64,000 nucleotides of DNA, taken from a beta proteobacterium L13. GTDB lineage: Bacteria > Pseudomonadota > Gammaproteobacteria > Burkholderiales > Chromobacteriaceae. Where the stretch lies: positions 1 through 64,000 of the forward strand of contig AMYZ01000014.1 of the NCBI GenBank assembly GCA_000335715.1, written 5' to 3'. Position numbers and translations under genes: made by a program. This document shows positions 53,057-61,955 of this stretch, piece after piece (the first letter of the stretch is position 1; the number at the start of each line of letters is the position of its first letter). The notes below the pieces were generated by a model, which did not search any database, had not been told where the DNA came from, and worked only from the letters and a program-made list of their open reading frames with translations.

Positions 53057-53772
53057 CCATCCGCCGCGTCGCGTTCGGCAAACACCTCTTTCGCCGCCAG
53101 TACCGCGTTGATGGCCGCCGGGAAGCCGGCGTACACCGCCATCTGCGTCAGTACTGCAATCACCTCGTCGCGGCTGCATCCTACGTTCAGCGCACCGTGC
53201 AGATGCACCTTTAGCTGCGGCGTGGCGTAGCCCAGCGCGGCCAGTGCGGCGACGGTGGCGATTTCGCGCTCTTTCAGTGTCAGTACGTCGTCCTGATACA
53301 CCTCGCCAAACGGAAAGGCGATGGTGTAAGCAGCCAGCGCCGGGGCCACGCCGTGCAGCGCGTCGATCACGCGCTGGCCGGCCTCGCCATCCACTTGCGC
53401 CAACCGTGCCAGGCCCCGCGCGTAGCGGGTGGCACCGTCATCCGGCAGCGCGGGCGCCTGCGGCGGCAGCGTGGCCAGCGGCCAGTGCTGCAGCAGCCGG
53501 GTAAGGCCGCGCGCCTGGTAGGCCACGGTATGCGCGGCGGCGTGGTGGGTGGCAAAGGCGCTGGCGTCGCGAAAGCTTTCCAGCAGCCAGAAGCGACCTT
53601 CATCATCGCCCTGTTCCAGCAATTCAAAACGCAGGCAGCCCGGTTCGCGCCGGGTATGCCAGCACAGCTGCTGCAAGGCCAGTCGGGCGTCGTCGACAGC
53701 CACGCCGTCGCACAGGGCCAGGCAGGCAAGTAGTTGATACGGTGGCGGGGTGGTATGAGTGGTGGTCATCAT
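53053..53772 (-). CDS. ABM monooxygenase-like and carboxymuconolactone decarboxylase-like fusion
   Basis: This 239-residue protein joins two small families. Residues about 10-95 match the antibiotic-biosynthesis-monooxygenase fold (LLACLALCDGVAVDDARLAL, CLRFELLEQGDDEGRFWLLESF, ASAFATHHAAAH). Residues about 120-230 match the carboxymuconolactone decarboxylase/AhpD-like helical fold (EVYQDDVLTLKEREIATVAA, LKVHLHGALNVGC, VLTQMAVYAGFPAAINAV). A quinone or hydroperoxide role is possible, but no substrate is known. It is divergent from a LysR gene that probably controls it. Its stop codon shares CTAG with the STAND gene stop on the opposite strand. Confidence 0.82.
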   Translation of the reverse strand: MMTTTHTTPPPYQLLACLALCDGVAVDDARLALQQLCWHTRREPGCLRFELLEQGDDEGRFWLLESFRDASAFATHHAAAHTVAYQARGLTRLLQHWPLATLPPQAPALPDDGATRYARGLARLAQVDGEAGQRVIDALHGVAPALAAYTIAFPFGEVYQDDVLTLKEREIATVAALAALGYATPQLKVHLHGALNVGCSRDEVIAVLTQMAVYAGFPAAINAVLAAKEVFAERDAADG

Positions 53773-53896
53773 GCGGGCTAATCCTTGCAAAACAGGCACT
53801 TGCCGGAATGACAAACACCTTGCTTGCAGCGTAAGGCGGATGATTGCCCGCTACAATACGTATTATCTTTCTTGCTTTGCTGAGCGAAATTAAACA

Positions 53897-54799
53897 ATGA
53901 CACCCCCGCTGAACGAGCTGTACGCCTTTGCCTGCGTGGCACGCCACCGCAGTTTTCGCGCGGCGGCGCTGGAGCTGGGCGTCAGCGCGTCGGCGCTTAG
54001 CCACAGCCTGCGCCAGCTGGAGGCGCGGCTGCAGGTGCGGCTGCTACACCGCACCACGCGCAGTGTCACCGCCACCGAAGCCGGCGAAGCCCTGCTGGCG
54101 CGCCTGACACCTGCGCTGGGGCAGATTGGCGATGCACTGGAAGCGGTGAACGACTACCGCGCCCTGCCACAGGGCCTGTTGCGGCTGAACGTACCGCGCA
54201 CGGCGGCCTACCTGTTGCTGATGCCGCTGCTGCCGGGCTTTCTGCAGCGCTACCCGGGCATCCAGCTGGACATCGTGTGCGATGACACGCTGGTGGATAT
54301 CGTCGCGGCGGGTTTCGACGCCGGCATGCGCTTTGGCGAAACGCTGGCCGCCGGCATGGTAGCAGTGCCGGTGGGGCCGCCGATGCGCTTTGCCGTCATC
54401 GCCAGCCCCGGCTACCTGGCGCAGCATGGCACGCCGCAGCACCCGGCCGAGCTGGCGCGGCACGCCGGCATCCGCCACCGTTTCGGCAACGGGCCGCGCT
54501 ACGCGTGGGAGCTGGCCAAAGACGGCGAGGCGCTGACGGTGCAGCCGCAAGGGCAGCTGACGCTGGGGGAGCAGCCGCTGATGGTGGAAGCCGCCGCCGC
54601 CGGGCTGGGCATTGCCATGGTGTTTGAAGGCTACGCCGCTGCCGCGCTGGCCGACGGGCGGGTAACGCGCATTCTGGCCGACTGGTGCCCGCCCATGCCG
54701 GGGCTGTACCTGTACTACCCCAGCGGCCGCCACCTGCCGCAGGCCATGCGGCTGTGGATCGACTACCTGAAAGCCGCACTCGATGCGGCCAACCTTTAA
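53897..54799 (+). CDS. LysR-type transcriptional regulator
   Basis: This 300-residue regulator has a winged HTH (ELYAFACVARHRSFRAAALELGVSASALSHSLRQLEARL) and a LysR substrate-binding domain with GLGIAMVFEGYA near the end. It is divergently transcribed from the ABM-CMD gene across a 124-base gap, the usual layout for LysR control of the adjacent gene. Its last codons (DAANL) and stop are encoded within and just after an exact repeated word. Confidence 0.9.
   Translation: MTPPLNELYAFACVARHRSFRAAALELGVSASALSHSLRQLEARLQVRLLHRTTRSVTATEAGEALLARLTPALGQIGDALEAVNDYRALPQGLLRLNVPRTAAYLLLMPLLPGFLQRYPGIQLDIVCDDTLVDIVAAGFDAGMRFGETLAAGMVAVPVGPPMRFAVIASPGYLAQHGTPQHPAELARHAGIRHRFGNGPRYAWELAKDGEALTVQPQGQLTLGEQPLMVEAAAAGLGIAMVFEGYAAAALADGRVTRILADWCPPMPGLYLYYPSGRHLPQAMRLWIDYLKAALDAANL
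54784..54796 (-). repeat. Exact copy of the repeated word at two convergent gene ends
   Basis: TGCGGCCAACCTT encodes the C-terminal residues of the LysR protein, and its last T is also part of the opposing Ivy gene's stop codon. Confidence 0.85.
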
Positions 54800-55284
54800 G
54801 GCAACACCAGCGGTAGCGGTGTGCTGTCGGTGAGCTTGCCGGCCAATGGCGAGGCGGGGTCGTTTTCGTCCTGCAGCAGCGCTTTTTGTGCAGCCGACGG
54901 GCGGCCTAGCCACACCTCGCTGCCGTCTTCACGGGTGTAGCGCGCCACCAGCTGCTGGCGGCGCGGCTGGTACAGCACCCACAGCTGGTGCGGGCAGTTG
55001 TGCGGCTGGCACACGCTGCCACGCAGGTAGAGCTCGCGCCCTTGCTGGATAGGCAGCAGTGGCGACATCACCCCCGCCGCCACCCAGGCGGGGGCTTTGT
55101 TGCCGCTACCGCGAAACACGGCCTGCACGGCGGTGCGAAAAGCACGGTCGCCGCTATACACATCGCCAAAATAGGCACAGCTTGCCTGTGTCTTGCACAT
55201 AGCCGCCTGGCGGGCGGTAACAGGCTTGGCCCATAGCGGGCTGGCGGCCAGCAAGGTGGCCAGTATCAGGGCAGTTTTCTGCAT
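54796..55284 (-). CDS. Inhibitor of vertebrate lysozyme (Ivy) family protein
   Basis: This 162-residue periplasmic protein carries a signal peptide (MQKTALILATLLAASPLWA) and the Ivy core. The CQPHNCPH motif corresponds to the protruding loop (C-x-P-H-x-C) that plugs the lysozyme active site. Cysteine-bearing AAMCKTQASCAYFGDVY precedes it. It would protect peptidoglycan from C-type lysozyme or control the cell's own lytic enzymes. GGAG seven bases upstream supports the ATG at 55284. It converges on the LysR gene. Confidence 0.88.
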   Translation of the reverse strand: MQKTALILATLLAASPLWAKPVTARQAAMCKTQASCAYFGDVYSGDRAFRTAVQAVFRGSGNKAPAWVAAGVMSPLLPIQQGRELYLRGSVCQPHNCPHQLWVLYQPRRQQLVARYTREDGSEVWLGRPSAAQKALLQDENDPASPLAGKLTDSTPLPLVLP

Positions 55285-55408
55285 GGCAAGCTCCGGTAGC
55301 AGCAGGGATGCCTGCATTATGCCAGCTGCGTGCCCGCACCGCGCGGCCCTGCATAGCGCCCGCTTCCCTGCCCGTGCAAACTGCCGCACAATCCGCCCAT
55401 TGCTGCCT

Positions 55409-55421
55409 TGCGGCCAACCTT
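55409..55421 (-). repeat. Exact copy of the repeated word, as TGCGGCCAACCTT
   Basis: It lies in the divergent gap between the Ivy gene and the prolyl oligopeptidase gene, 14 bases before the latter's start. Confidence 0.85.
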
Positions 55422-55434
55422 TTGCCCTGCCCCG

Positions 55435-57486
55435 ATGACCCAACACACCGACGATTTTGCCTGGCTGGAAAGCCTGGACGACGCAGCCGCCTTGGACTGG
55501 GTGGCCGCCCAGAACGCCGCCACCCGTGCGCGGCTGGACAGCGACCCGCGCTTTGCCGACTTGCAAGCCAGCATTCTGGCCAACCTGCGCGACACGCGGC
55601 AGATTCCGTTCTTTGCCGAGCACGACGGCTGGCTGTACAACTTTCACCAGGACGACGCCCACCCGCGCGGCGTCTACCGCCGCACCACGCTGGACAGCTA
55701 CCGCGCCAACGCACAAGACTGGCAAACGGTAATCGACATCGACCAGCTAGCCGCCGACGAAGACGTGGACTGGTACCTGGACGGCGTGTCGCACTACACG
55801 CTGCAGCCCACACGCGTGCTGCTCAGCCTTACCCCCGGCGGCAGCGACGCCACCGTCAGCCGCGAGTACGACCTGGCCAGCGGCGCCTTCGTGGCCGGCG
55901 GCTTTGCCTTCCCCTACGGCAAGAACCACATCGCCTGGCGCGACCTGGACAGCGTATTCGTGTGCCCGGCCTGGGACGACAGCCAACTCACCCGCGCCGG
56001 CTACCCGCGCGAAGTATGGCTGCTGCAACGCGGCCAAAGCTGGGCCGACGCGCAGCCGCTGCTGCAGCTGGACGAAGACGCCATGATGGTAGCCGCGTGG
56101 CGCTTTCTGGACGCGGCCAACCCGCTGGCAGCCGGCGCCATCACCGCGTTCGACATCATCGAAGCGTCGGACAGCTTTTACAGCAAAACCTATTACCTGC
56201 TAAGTGGCGATAGCCTGATCGCACTGCCGTTGCCGCCGCGCGCAGAGATCGAGGCCTACAGCCACGGCGACCTGATCGTCAAACTGGCGGAAGACTGGCA
56301 CTTTGCCGGCCAGCATTACGCCGCCGGCAGCCTGCTGGCCGTGGCCTGCGCCGCCGACAGCGGCAAGGTTGGCCGCATCCAGACGCTGCTGCGGCCTGGC
56401 GCACGCCAGTCGGTAGAAATGGTGGAAGCCACGCTGGACCTGCTGGCCGTCATCGTCATCGACAACGTCAAAAGCCGGCTCGATACCCTGCGCTGGGCCG
56501 ACGGCCACTGGCAGCCGCACGCCAACCCACTGCCGCAGGGCGGCGTGATCGAGTTTGCCGACCAGCCGTGGCACAGCAACCTGCTGTACTACAGCTACAG
56601 CGACTTCCTCACCCCCGCCGGCCTGTACCGGCTGGACCTGCTGGCGGGCGGCCAGCCCGAGGTGCTGCGCCAGCAGCCAGCCGCGTTTGACGCCAGCGGC
56701 TACGTCGCCACCCAGTACCACGCCAGCGCGCCGGACGGCACCGCCATCCCCTACTTTGTGGTGCACCGCGCCGGGCTGGTGCAGGACGGCAACGCGCCGA
56801 CGCTGCTGTACGGCTACGGCGGCTTCGAAGTGCCGATGATGCCCTACTACATGGACAACTTCGGCCCGCAATGGCTGGAAAAAGGCGGCGTGTTTGCGGT
56901 AGCCAACATCCGCGGCGGCGGCGAGTTCGGCCCGGCCTGGCACCAGGCAGCGCAGGGCGTGAACCGCCAGGTGAGCTTTGACGACTTCATCGCGGTAGCC
57001 GAAGACCTGATCGCGCGCGGCATCACCAGTCCGCGCCGGCTGGGCATCGAAGGCGGCAGCAACGGCGGCCTGCTGGTAGGCGCCTGCCTGACGCAGCGCC
57101 CCGAGCTGTTTCACGCGGTGGTGTGCGAGGTGCCGCTGCTGGACATGCTGCGCTACACGCAGCTGCTGGCCGGCGCCAGCTGGGTGGACGAATACGGCGA
57201 CCCGGGCGACCCCGCCGAGCGCGCCGCGCTGGCCGCCTACTCGCCCTACCATCATGTGCGTGGCGACGCCGCCTACCCGCTGGCGCTGTTCACCACCAGC
57301 AGCAAGGACGACCGCGTGCACCCGGCGCACGCGCGCAAGATGGTGGCGCGCCTGCAGGCGCTGGGCCACGACACGCTACTGTTTGAAACCGAGGGCGGCG
57401 GCCATGGCGGCAACACCGGCCAGGTGCAAACCGCCAAAGAGCTGGCACGGGTGCTGGTTTACCTCTACCGCCAGCTGATGGATTAG
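55435..57486 (+). CDS. Prolyl oligopeptidase family serine peptidase (S9A)
   Basis: This 683-residue cytoplasmic-looking peptidase cleaves short peptides after proline. The N-terminal seven-bladed beta-propeller starts DDFAWLESLDDAAALDWVAAQN. The C-terminal alpha/beta-hydrolase domain carries S542 in GGSNGG, D626 in SKDDRV and H657 in GGGHGG. LLYGYGGFEVPMMPYY and GGVFAVANIRGGGEFG are typical of the family. No signal peptide is visible. The repeated word occurs in the coding part at 56365-56377 (encoding KVGR) and just upstream. It is followed closely by a GNAT gene. Confidence 0.92.
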   Translation: MTQHTDDFAWLESLDDAAALDWVAAQNAATRARLDSDPRFADLQASILANLRDTRQIPFFAEHDGWLYNFHQDDAHPRGVYRRTTLDSYRANAQDWQTVIDIDQLAADEDVDWYLDGVSHYTLQPTRVLLSLTPGGSDATVSREYDLASGAFVAGGFAFPYGKNHIAWRDLDSVFVCPAWDDSQLTRAGYPREVWLLQRGQSWADAQPLLQLDEDAMMVAAWRFLDAANPLAAGAITAFDIIEASDSFYSKTYYLLSGDSLIALPLPPRAEIEAYSHGDLIVKLAEDWHFAGQHYAAGSLLAVACAADSGKVGRIQTLLRPGARQSVEMVEATLDLLAVIVIDNVKSRLDTLRWADGHWQPHANPLPQGGVIEFADQPWHSNLLYYSYSDFLTPAGLYRLDLLAGGQPEVLRQQPAAFDASGYVATQYHASAPDGTAIPYFVVHRAGLVQDGNAPTLLYGYGGFEVPMMPYYMDNFGPQWLEKGGVFAVANIRGGGEFGPAWHQAAQGVNRQVSFDDFIAVAEDLIARGITSPRRLGIEGGSNGGLLVGACLTQRPELFHAVVCEVPLLDMLRYTQLLAGASWVDEYGDPGDPAERAALAAYSPYHHVRGDAAYPLALFTTSSKDDRVHPAHARKMVARLQALGHDTLLFETEGGGHGGNTGQVQTAKELARVLVYLYRQLMD

Positions 57487-57490
57487 GGCC

Positions 57491-58030
57491 ATGACCACAA
57501 CGAATCCGCAACTGACCCTGCGGCAAGCCGAGCCGCGCGACGCCGCCCGCTGTTACGCCATCGAAAGCAGCGCCTACGAAGGTGACGAAGCCGCCTCCGC
57601 CGAAAAAATCGCGCTGCGCATTGCGCAGTACCCGGCCGGTTTTCTGGTGCTGGAATGCGATGGCGAGCTGGTGGGCTTCATCAACAGCGGCTGCGCGCAC
57701 CAGGTGGAAATGGCCGACGAAGCCTTCAAGGAGCTGATCGGCCACGACCCGGCTGCGGCCAACGTGGTGATCATGTCCGTCGTCATCGACCCGGCCTGCC
57801 AGGGCCGTGGCTACGCCGGGCTGCTGATGCGCGCCTTTATCCAGCGCATGCAAGCGGCCGGCAAACAGGCCATCCACCTGATGTGCAAGCCGCAGCACGT
57901 GGCCCTGTACACCCACCTGGGCTACCAGTACGTGCAGCCGTCGGCCTCGCTGCATGGCGGCATGCAGTGGCACGAAATGGTGCTGCCGCTGGGCGCCACA
58001 GGCCAGCCGCGCAACAACACCGCGCAATAA
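57491..58030 (+). CDS. GNAT family N-acetyltransferase (AANAT-like)
   Basis: This 179-residue acetyltransferase has LTLRQAEPRDAARCYAIESSAY at the first strand and helix, VVIDPACQGRGYAGLLMRAF with the acetyl-CoA loop (Q-x-x-G-x-G/A), and HLGYQYV near the end. The arrangement resembles arylalkylamine N-acetyltransferases. The acceptor is unknown. It begins four bases after the peptidase stop and is probably co-transcribed with it. Confidence 0.82.
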   Translation: MTTTNPQLTLRQAEPRDAARCYAIESSAYEGDEAASAEKIALRIAQYPAGFLVLECDGELVGFINSGCAHQVEMADEAFKELIGHDPAAANVVIMSVVIDPACQGRGYAGLLMRAFIQRMQAAGKQAIHLMCKPQHVALYTHLGYQYVQPSASLHGGMQWHEMVLPLGATGQPRNNTAQ

Positions 58031-58104
58031 AAACGGGCCCTGGCCGGGGCAGGCCTATACTGGCTCTGACCCCGGCACCGCCGGTCGCCGCGAGAGGTGG
58101 CACC

Positions 58105-58233
58105 ATGAAATCGCAACAACGCAGCAAGGAAGCCAAAAAGCACGCCGTGCTCAACCCGAAAGAGAAAAAGGCCGCGAAAGCCGCCAAAAAACTGGCCATG
58201 CTCCAGCCTGCCATCGTCATCATCCCGCGCTAG
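58105..58233 (+). CDS. Small Lys/Ala-rich basic protein (42 residues)
   Basis: This tiny protein starts MKSQQRSKEAKKHAVLNPKE, continues KKAAKAAKKLAM and ends in a short hydrophobic AIVIIPR tail. The charge and alanine content suggest nucleic-acid contact, but this is only composition-based. GAGAGG about seven bases before the ATG and a following strong terminator support it as a real gene. It is missed easily because of its length. Confidence 0.6.
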   Translation: MKSQQRSKEAKKHAVLNPKEKKAAKAAKKLAMLQPAIVIIPR

Positions 58234-58251
58234 CACACTACGCCGGGCAAT

Positions 58252-58278
58252 AAAAAAGCTGCCATCTGGCAGCTTTTT
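58252..58278. terminator. Bidirectional terminator
   Basis: AAAAAGCTGCCA and TGGCAGCTTTTT form a perfect stem between the small basic protein gene and the convergent zinc-ribbon gene. Confidence 0.9.
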
Positions 58279-58297
58279 CACTGATAAGGCCGCAATA

Positions 58298-58642
58298 TCA
58301 GGCCTTCTTTACAAACTCCGACTTCAGGCTCATCTGGCCGATGCCGTCGATTTTGCAGTCGATGTCGTGGTCGCCATCCACCAGGCGGATGTTCTTGACC
58401 TTGGTACCCACTTTTACCACCAGCGAGCTGCCTTTTACTTTCAGGTCCTTGATCACGGTAACGCTGTCGCCGTCTTGCAGCAGGTTACCGTTGGCGTCGC
58501 GAATCACGCGGGTTTCTTCTGCTTCCACGGCGGCGGCGCCATCCTGTGGCCACTCGTGCGCGCACTCCGGGCAAACGTAGAGGCTGCCGTCTTCGTAAGT
58601 AAATTCGGACTGACAGGCCGGGCAGTTTGGTAGGGCGCTCAT
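58298..58642 (-). CDS. yjdM: Zinc-ribbon protein YjdM (PhnA domain)
   Basis: This 114-residue protein has the PhnA/YjdM arrangement: an N-terminal zinc ribbon CPACQ...CPECAHEW, then a conserved [54 protein letters not shown]3-like domain. Its name comes from the E. coli phn region, but it does not take part in phosphonate breakdown, and the role is unknown. The 3' end lies next to the shared terminator. Confidence 0.92.
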   Translation of the reverse strand: MSALPNCPACQSEFTYEDGSLYVCPECAHEWPQDGAAAVEAEETRVIRDANGNLLQDGDSVTVIKDLKVKGSSLVVKVGTKVKNIRLVDGDHDIDCKIDGIGQMSLKSEFVKKA

Positions 58643-59018
58643 GCTATTCCTTTCGGGCTTGCCTTACAGGCAAAAGGGGCATTATCCCTCTTTGGGGGCG
58701 CGCGCCGCAAATCCGGCGCATCCTCGTGCCGGTGCTGCTAGCGCTGCTCCGCGCCGCAGGCACGCCCAGAAACCCTTTATCCCCGCCACGGCAAACCTGC
58801 CTGCGGCCAACCTCTAACCGTCCCCCGGCGCGCCAGCGGCTGCGTGTCGCGCTGCCATGCCCCGAACAGCCGGCCCGCCGCCCTCTTTTTATCGCAGTAG
58901 CGCACAAAACCATAGCAATGTGTGCTGGCGCACCGAACAAAGCCACGACGTGCGGGATGCTGTCTGATCTTGCACCGCCCCGCACAAATTCTTGTACGGT
59001 TTCACCGGAGGTTTTGTC
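58643..59018. other. Intergenic region upstream of the SYLF lipoprotein
   Basis: The 376 bases between the divergent yjdM and SYLF genes hold a near copy of the repeated word (TGCGGCCAACCTC at 58802-58814), the last one seen in the window. The CGGAGG ribosome-binding site of the next gene closes the stretch. No gene was recognised here. Confidence 0.6.
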
Positions 59019-59639
59019 ATGTTCAAACGAACTGTTTGGGTGCTCTCGCTCAGTGTGGCACTAGCCAGCTGCACCACGACCATGCCCGATTATCAGCGCA
59101 GCACCCTGTCGCAACGCGCTGCCATTCATGCCAATGTGGACGACACACTGGGCAAGCTCTACCTGCAGGCCAAAGGCTCGCGGGAACTGGTGGCCAAGGC
59201 CAAAGGGGTACTGGTGTTTCCATCGGTACTGACGGCAGGCTTTGTCGTGGGCGGTGCTTATGGCGAGGGTGAATTGCGCGTAGGCAATGCGCAGGCTGGC
59301 TATTACAAGACCATGACCGGGTCGCTGGGCTTTCAGGCCGGCGCGCAGTCCAAGGCGCTGGTCTTTCTGTTCATGACGCAAGAGTCGCTGGATCACTTCC
59401 GCCAGGGTAATGGCTGGACAGTGGGTGTGGACGCCAACGTGGCCTTGCTGAGCATCGGCGCAGATGGCTCGGTCAATACCGAAACGGCCAAAGCCCCGGT
59501 AGTCGGCTTTGTCATGACCAATGGCGGGTTGATGTTCAATGTGTCCCTGCAGGGCACCAAGGTGTCCCCGCTGGACACAACAGCGCCGCCATCCAGGGAT
59601 GCCACCAACACGCCAGACAGCTCTGAACACGGAAAATGA
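59019..59639 (+). CDS. SYLF/YSC84-domain lipoprotein
   Basis: This is a 206-residue lipoprotein: the signal peptide ends with LALASC, so Cys is lipidated. The rest matches the YSC84 (SYLF) domain, with AKGVLVFPSVLTAGFVVGGAYGEG, GYYKTMTGSLGFQAGAQSKAL and a final MTNGGLMFNVSLQGTKVSPL. SYLF domains bind lipids in eukaryotes; the bacterial role is not known. CGGAGG seven bases before the ATG decides the start at 59019 over an upstream codon at 58992. A polar tail of about 20 residues follows. Confidence 0.87.
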   Translation: MFKRTVWVLSLSVALASCTTTMPDYQRSTLSQRAAIHANVDDTLGKLYLQAKGSRELVAKAKGVLVFPSVLTAGFVVGGAYGEGELRVGNAQAGYYKTMTGSLGFQAGAQSKALVFLFMTQESLDHFRQGNGWTVGVDANVALLSIGADGSVNTETAKAPVVGFVMTNGGLMFNVSLQGTKVSPLDTTAPPSRDATNTPDSSEHGK

Positions 59640-59807
59640 CGCCACAGCACGCCCAGGATGGCGTGCCAAGCCTGTAAGCCGGCTAAGCCACAGGTTCATC
59701 CGGGGACAGCACGCACATCCGGCGAGGCGGTATCCAGACACCCGCCTGTCAGCAGCGTTTTGGCATGGTACGAAATGTGCCGTGATACGGGTGCGACCCC
59801 GGCAGTT

Positions 59808-60734
59808 TTATGGCCTGGCCTTTCCCATCTTCCCCGCAACAGGGTCCAAAAAAAGCTGTTTGAAATAGTCCCTGAAGGCCTGCATTGCCGGCGAATGTTC
59901 TCGCCCTTGCTTCCAGCCCAATCCAATATTCATGGAGGGTATGGTGTCCTTCAAATTGATGGTCTCGATGCGCTTGCCTTCGAGTGACCACGGGCGGTAG
60001 ACCATGTCGGACAGGATGGTAACGCCTTGCCCGTTGGCCACCATGCTGCGCACAGCTTCTACCGAACTGGTACGCAAACGTATGCTGGGCAGATAGGGCG
60101 TGTTGGACCAGTATTTGAGTGTGGTGGCCGAAGCCTCATCAACGGTCAGCATGATGTAGGGTTCTGCCGCCACATCCGCCAGCGTGACATCCGCCTTTTC
60201 CAGCATCGGGTGTTTTGTGGGCACCCACAGACGGCGTTGTGAGCCAAAAAATGTTTCCATCGTCAGTTCATGCAGCACGGCGTTGGAGGTCAATAACACG
60301 CCCATGTCGTAACGCTCCGTCACCAAGCCCTCTTCAATCCCTTCACGTACTACTTCGTGCACCTTGACTTCCACCTTGGGGTGCCGCTGCGCAAAACGCT
60401 GCAAATGGTGTGGCAGAAAGTAACCCAGCACTGTGTAACTGGCTGCCAAGGTCAGTGTGCCTTCTACGGTGGTTTCGTGGTCAGGCATGCGTAAGGCATC
60501 GTCCACAGCGCAGAGCACGTTGTAGGCGTGGCTTAGGAAGCGACGCCCGGCATCCGTCAACTCCACCCCGTGGGAATGCCGCTCGAGCAGCTGCTGATTC
60601 AGGGTGTCTTCAAGTTCACGCACGGCGGTTGTGACTGCCGATTGAGAAATATTCAGCTGCACTGCCGCCTGAGAAATTCTTCCCAACTCAGCAACAGCAG
60701 TGAAATATTTTAACTGGCGGATAGTAAAGCTCAT
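59808..60734 (-). CDS. LysR-type regulator, probable control gene of the pxp operon
   Basis: This 308-residue regulator has an N-terminal HTH (FTIRQLKYFTAVAELGRISQAAVQLNISQSAVTTAVRELE) and a typical effector domain. It is divergent from the 5-oxoprolinase-type operon across a 144-base AT-rich gap, suggesting it controls that operon. The start at 60734 gives the family N terminus, though the frame is open to 60821. It lacks copies of the repeated word and has codon use less GC-rich than the main chromosome genes, like the operon it faces. Confidence 0.88.
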   Translation of the reverse strand: MSFTIRQLKYFTAVAELGRISQAAVQLNISQSAVTTAVRELEDTLNQQLLERHSHGVELTDAGRRFLSHAYNVLCAVDDALRMPDHETTVEGTLTLAASYTVLGYFLPHHLQRFAQRHPKVEVKVHEVVREGIEEGLVTERYDMGVLLTSNAVLHELTMETFFGSQRRLWVPTKHPMLEKADVTLADVAAEPYIMLTVDEASATTLKYWSNTPYLPSIRLRTSSVEAVRSMVANGQGVTILSDMVYRPWSLEGKRIETINLKDTIPSMNIGLGWKQGREHSPAMQAFRDYFKQLFLDPVAGKMGKARP

Positions 60735-60878
60735 GAAAACCCCACGTGACATTAGTATTTCAGATACCGAACCATCTGAATATATTGCTTTTACGAACAC
60801 TGCACAATTTTTAGACTGCACTCTATCGCATGCCCAAAGGGCGCAATCAACCGAGTAGCGGAGCAGGTGAAGCAGCGT

Positions 60879-61643
60879 ATGAAAAAGACAATTGACTTAA
60901 ATTCAGACATAGGCGAAGGCTTTGGTCCGTGGAAGATCGGAGACGGGGTGGATGCCGAAATCATGCCCTTGATCAACTCCGCCAACATTGCCACCGGTTT
61001 TCATGCGGGCGACCCCAACATCATGGCGCGCATGGTGGAATTGGCCGGCAAGCATGGCGTTAGCATAGGGGCACACCCGGGGTTTCGTGACCTGCTGGGC
61101 TTTGGTCGCCGCCATATCAACGCCAGTACGAATGAATTGGTTAACGACTTCATTTACCAAATGGGTGCATTGCGTGAGTTCACGCGACTGAACAATACCG
61201 TGTTGCGCCACGTCAAGCCCCATGGGGCGCTGTACATGCATGCAGCCCAAAGTGAGCCCTTGTCACGCGCACTGGCGAACGCGATTCAGCGTACCGACCC
61301 GTCGCTATACCTCTACTGCATGGCGCAATCCGTCACCTACCGTGTGGCCTGTGAAATGGGTTTGAACGTAGTCCGCGAATTTTATGGTGACCGTGATTAC
61401 GACAGCAGCGGCTCCATTGTGTTTACGCGCCACGTCGGCCCACTAGACCCCCAAGCCGTCGCGGCCAAAGTACTGCAGGCTTGCCAGCAGGGCACCGTGC
61501 AAACCGTAGACGGCCATACCATTGCCATCGAATTCGACTCGGTATGTATCCACAGCGACACCCCTGGTGCCTTGGCGTTGATTCAAACCACGCGCAATGC
61601 TTTGTTGTCGCAAGGCATTGCTCTTGCAGCCCATGTGACGTGA
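60879..61643 (+). CDS. pxpA: 5-oxoprolinase subunit A (LamB/YcsF family)
   Basis: PxpA is a TIM-barrel-like subunit of the PxpABC 5-oxoprolinase, which opens L-pyroglutamate to glutamate with ATP. The 254-residue protein has the family start [15 protein letters not shown], then [14 protein letters not shown] and [15 protein letters not shown], and a central [14 protein letters not shown]. Here it is followed by a biotin carrier and a biotin carboxylase, so a carboxylating variant acting on another substrate is also possible. A GTG at 60867 is an alternative start. Confidence 0.9.
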   Translation: MKKTIDLNSDIGEGFGPWKIGDGVDAEIMPLINSANIATGFHAGDPNIMARMVELAGKHGVSIGAHPGFRDLLGFGRRHINASTNELVNDFIYQMGALREFTRLNNTVLRHVKPHGALYMHAAQSEPLSRALANAIQRTDPSLYLYCMAQSVTYRVACEMGLNVVREFYGDRDYDSSGSIVFTRHVGPLDPQAVAAKVLQACQQGTVQTVDGHTIAIEFDSVCIHSDTPGALALIQTTRNALLSQGIALAAHVT

Positions 61644-61694
61644 CCGTTGCGTTTATCTGTGTTTAAGCCCACGCCCACTCCAGAGGTGACAAGC

Positions 61695-61949
61695 ATGTCC
61701 AGCACTCATGAAATTCTAAGCCCCTTACCCGGCACCTTTTACCGCAGCCCCAGCCCCGACACGCCACCCTACAAGGCTGAAGGCGACATGGTTGCGGTGG
61801 GCGACACGATTGGTCTGGTTGAAGTTATGAAGCAATTCAACGAGATCACCGCAGATGCGGCAGGAACACTGATTAGCTTCGCCGTGCCCAGTGGCGAACC
61901 GGTGGACCCAGGCCAAGTACTGGCTGTCCTCGCCTTGACCTGTGGTTGA
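61695..61949 (+). CDS. Biotin carboxyl carrier-like (biotinyl/lipoyl) protein
   Basis: This 84-residue protein is a single biotinyl domain. LSPLPGTFYRSPSPDTPPY is like the start of AccB C-terminal domains, and the attachment site reads EVMKQ, with the lysine to be biotinylated (most BCCPs have EAMKM). VDPGQVLAVLAL ends the fold. The usual N-terminal AccB extension is missing, so this is a short dedicated carrier. The ATG at 61695 has GAGG upstream. It pairs with the carboxylase that starts six bases after its stop. Confidence 0.85.
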   Translation: MSSTHEILSPLPGTFYRSPSPDTPPYKAEGDMVAVGDTIGLVEVMKQFNEITADAAGTLISFAVPSGEPVDPGQVLAVLALTCG

Positions 61950-61955
61950 CGCATC

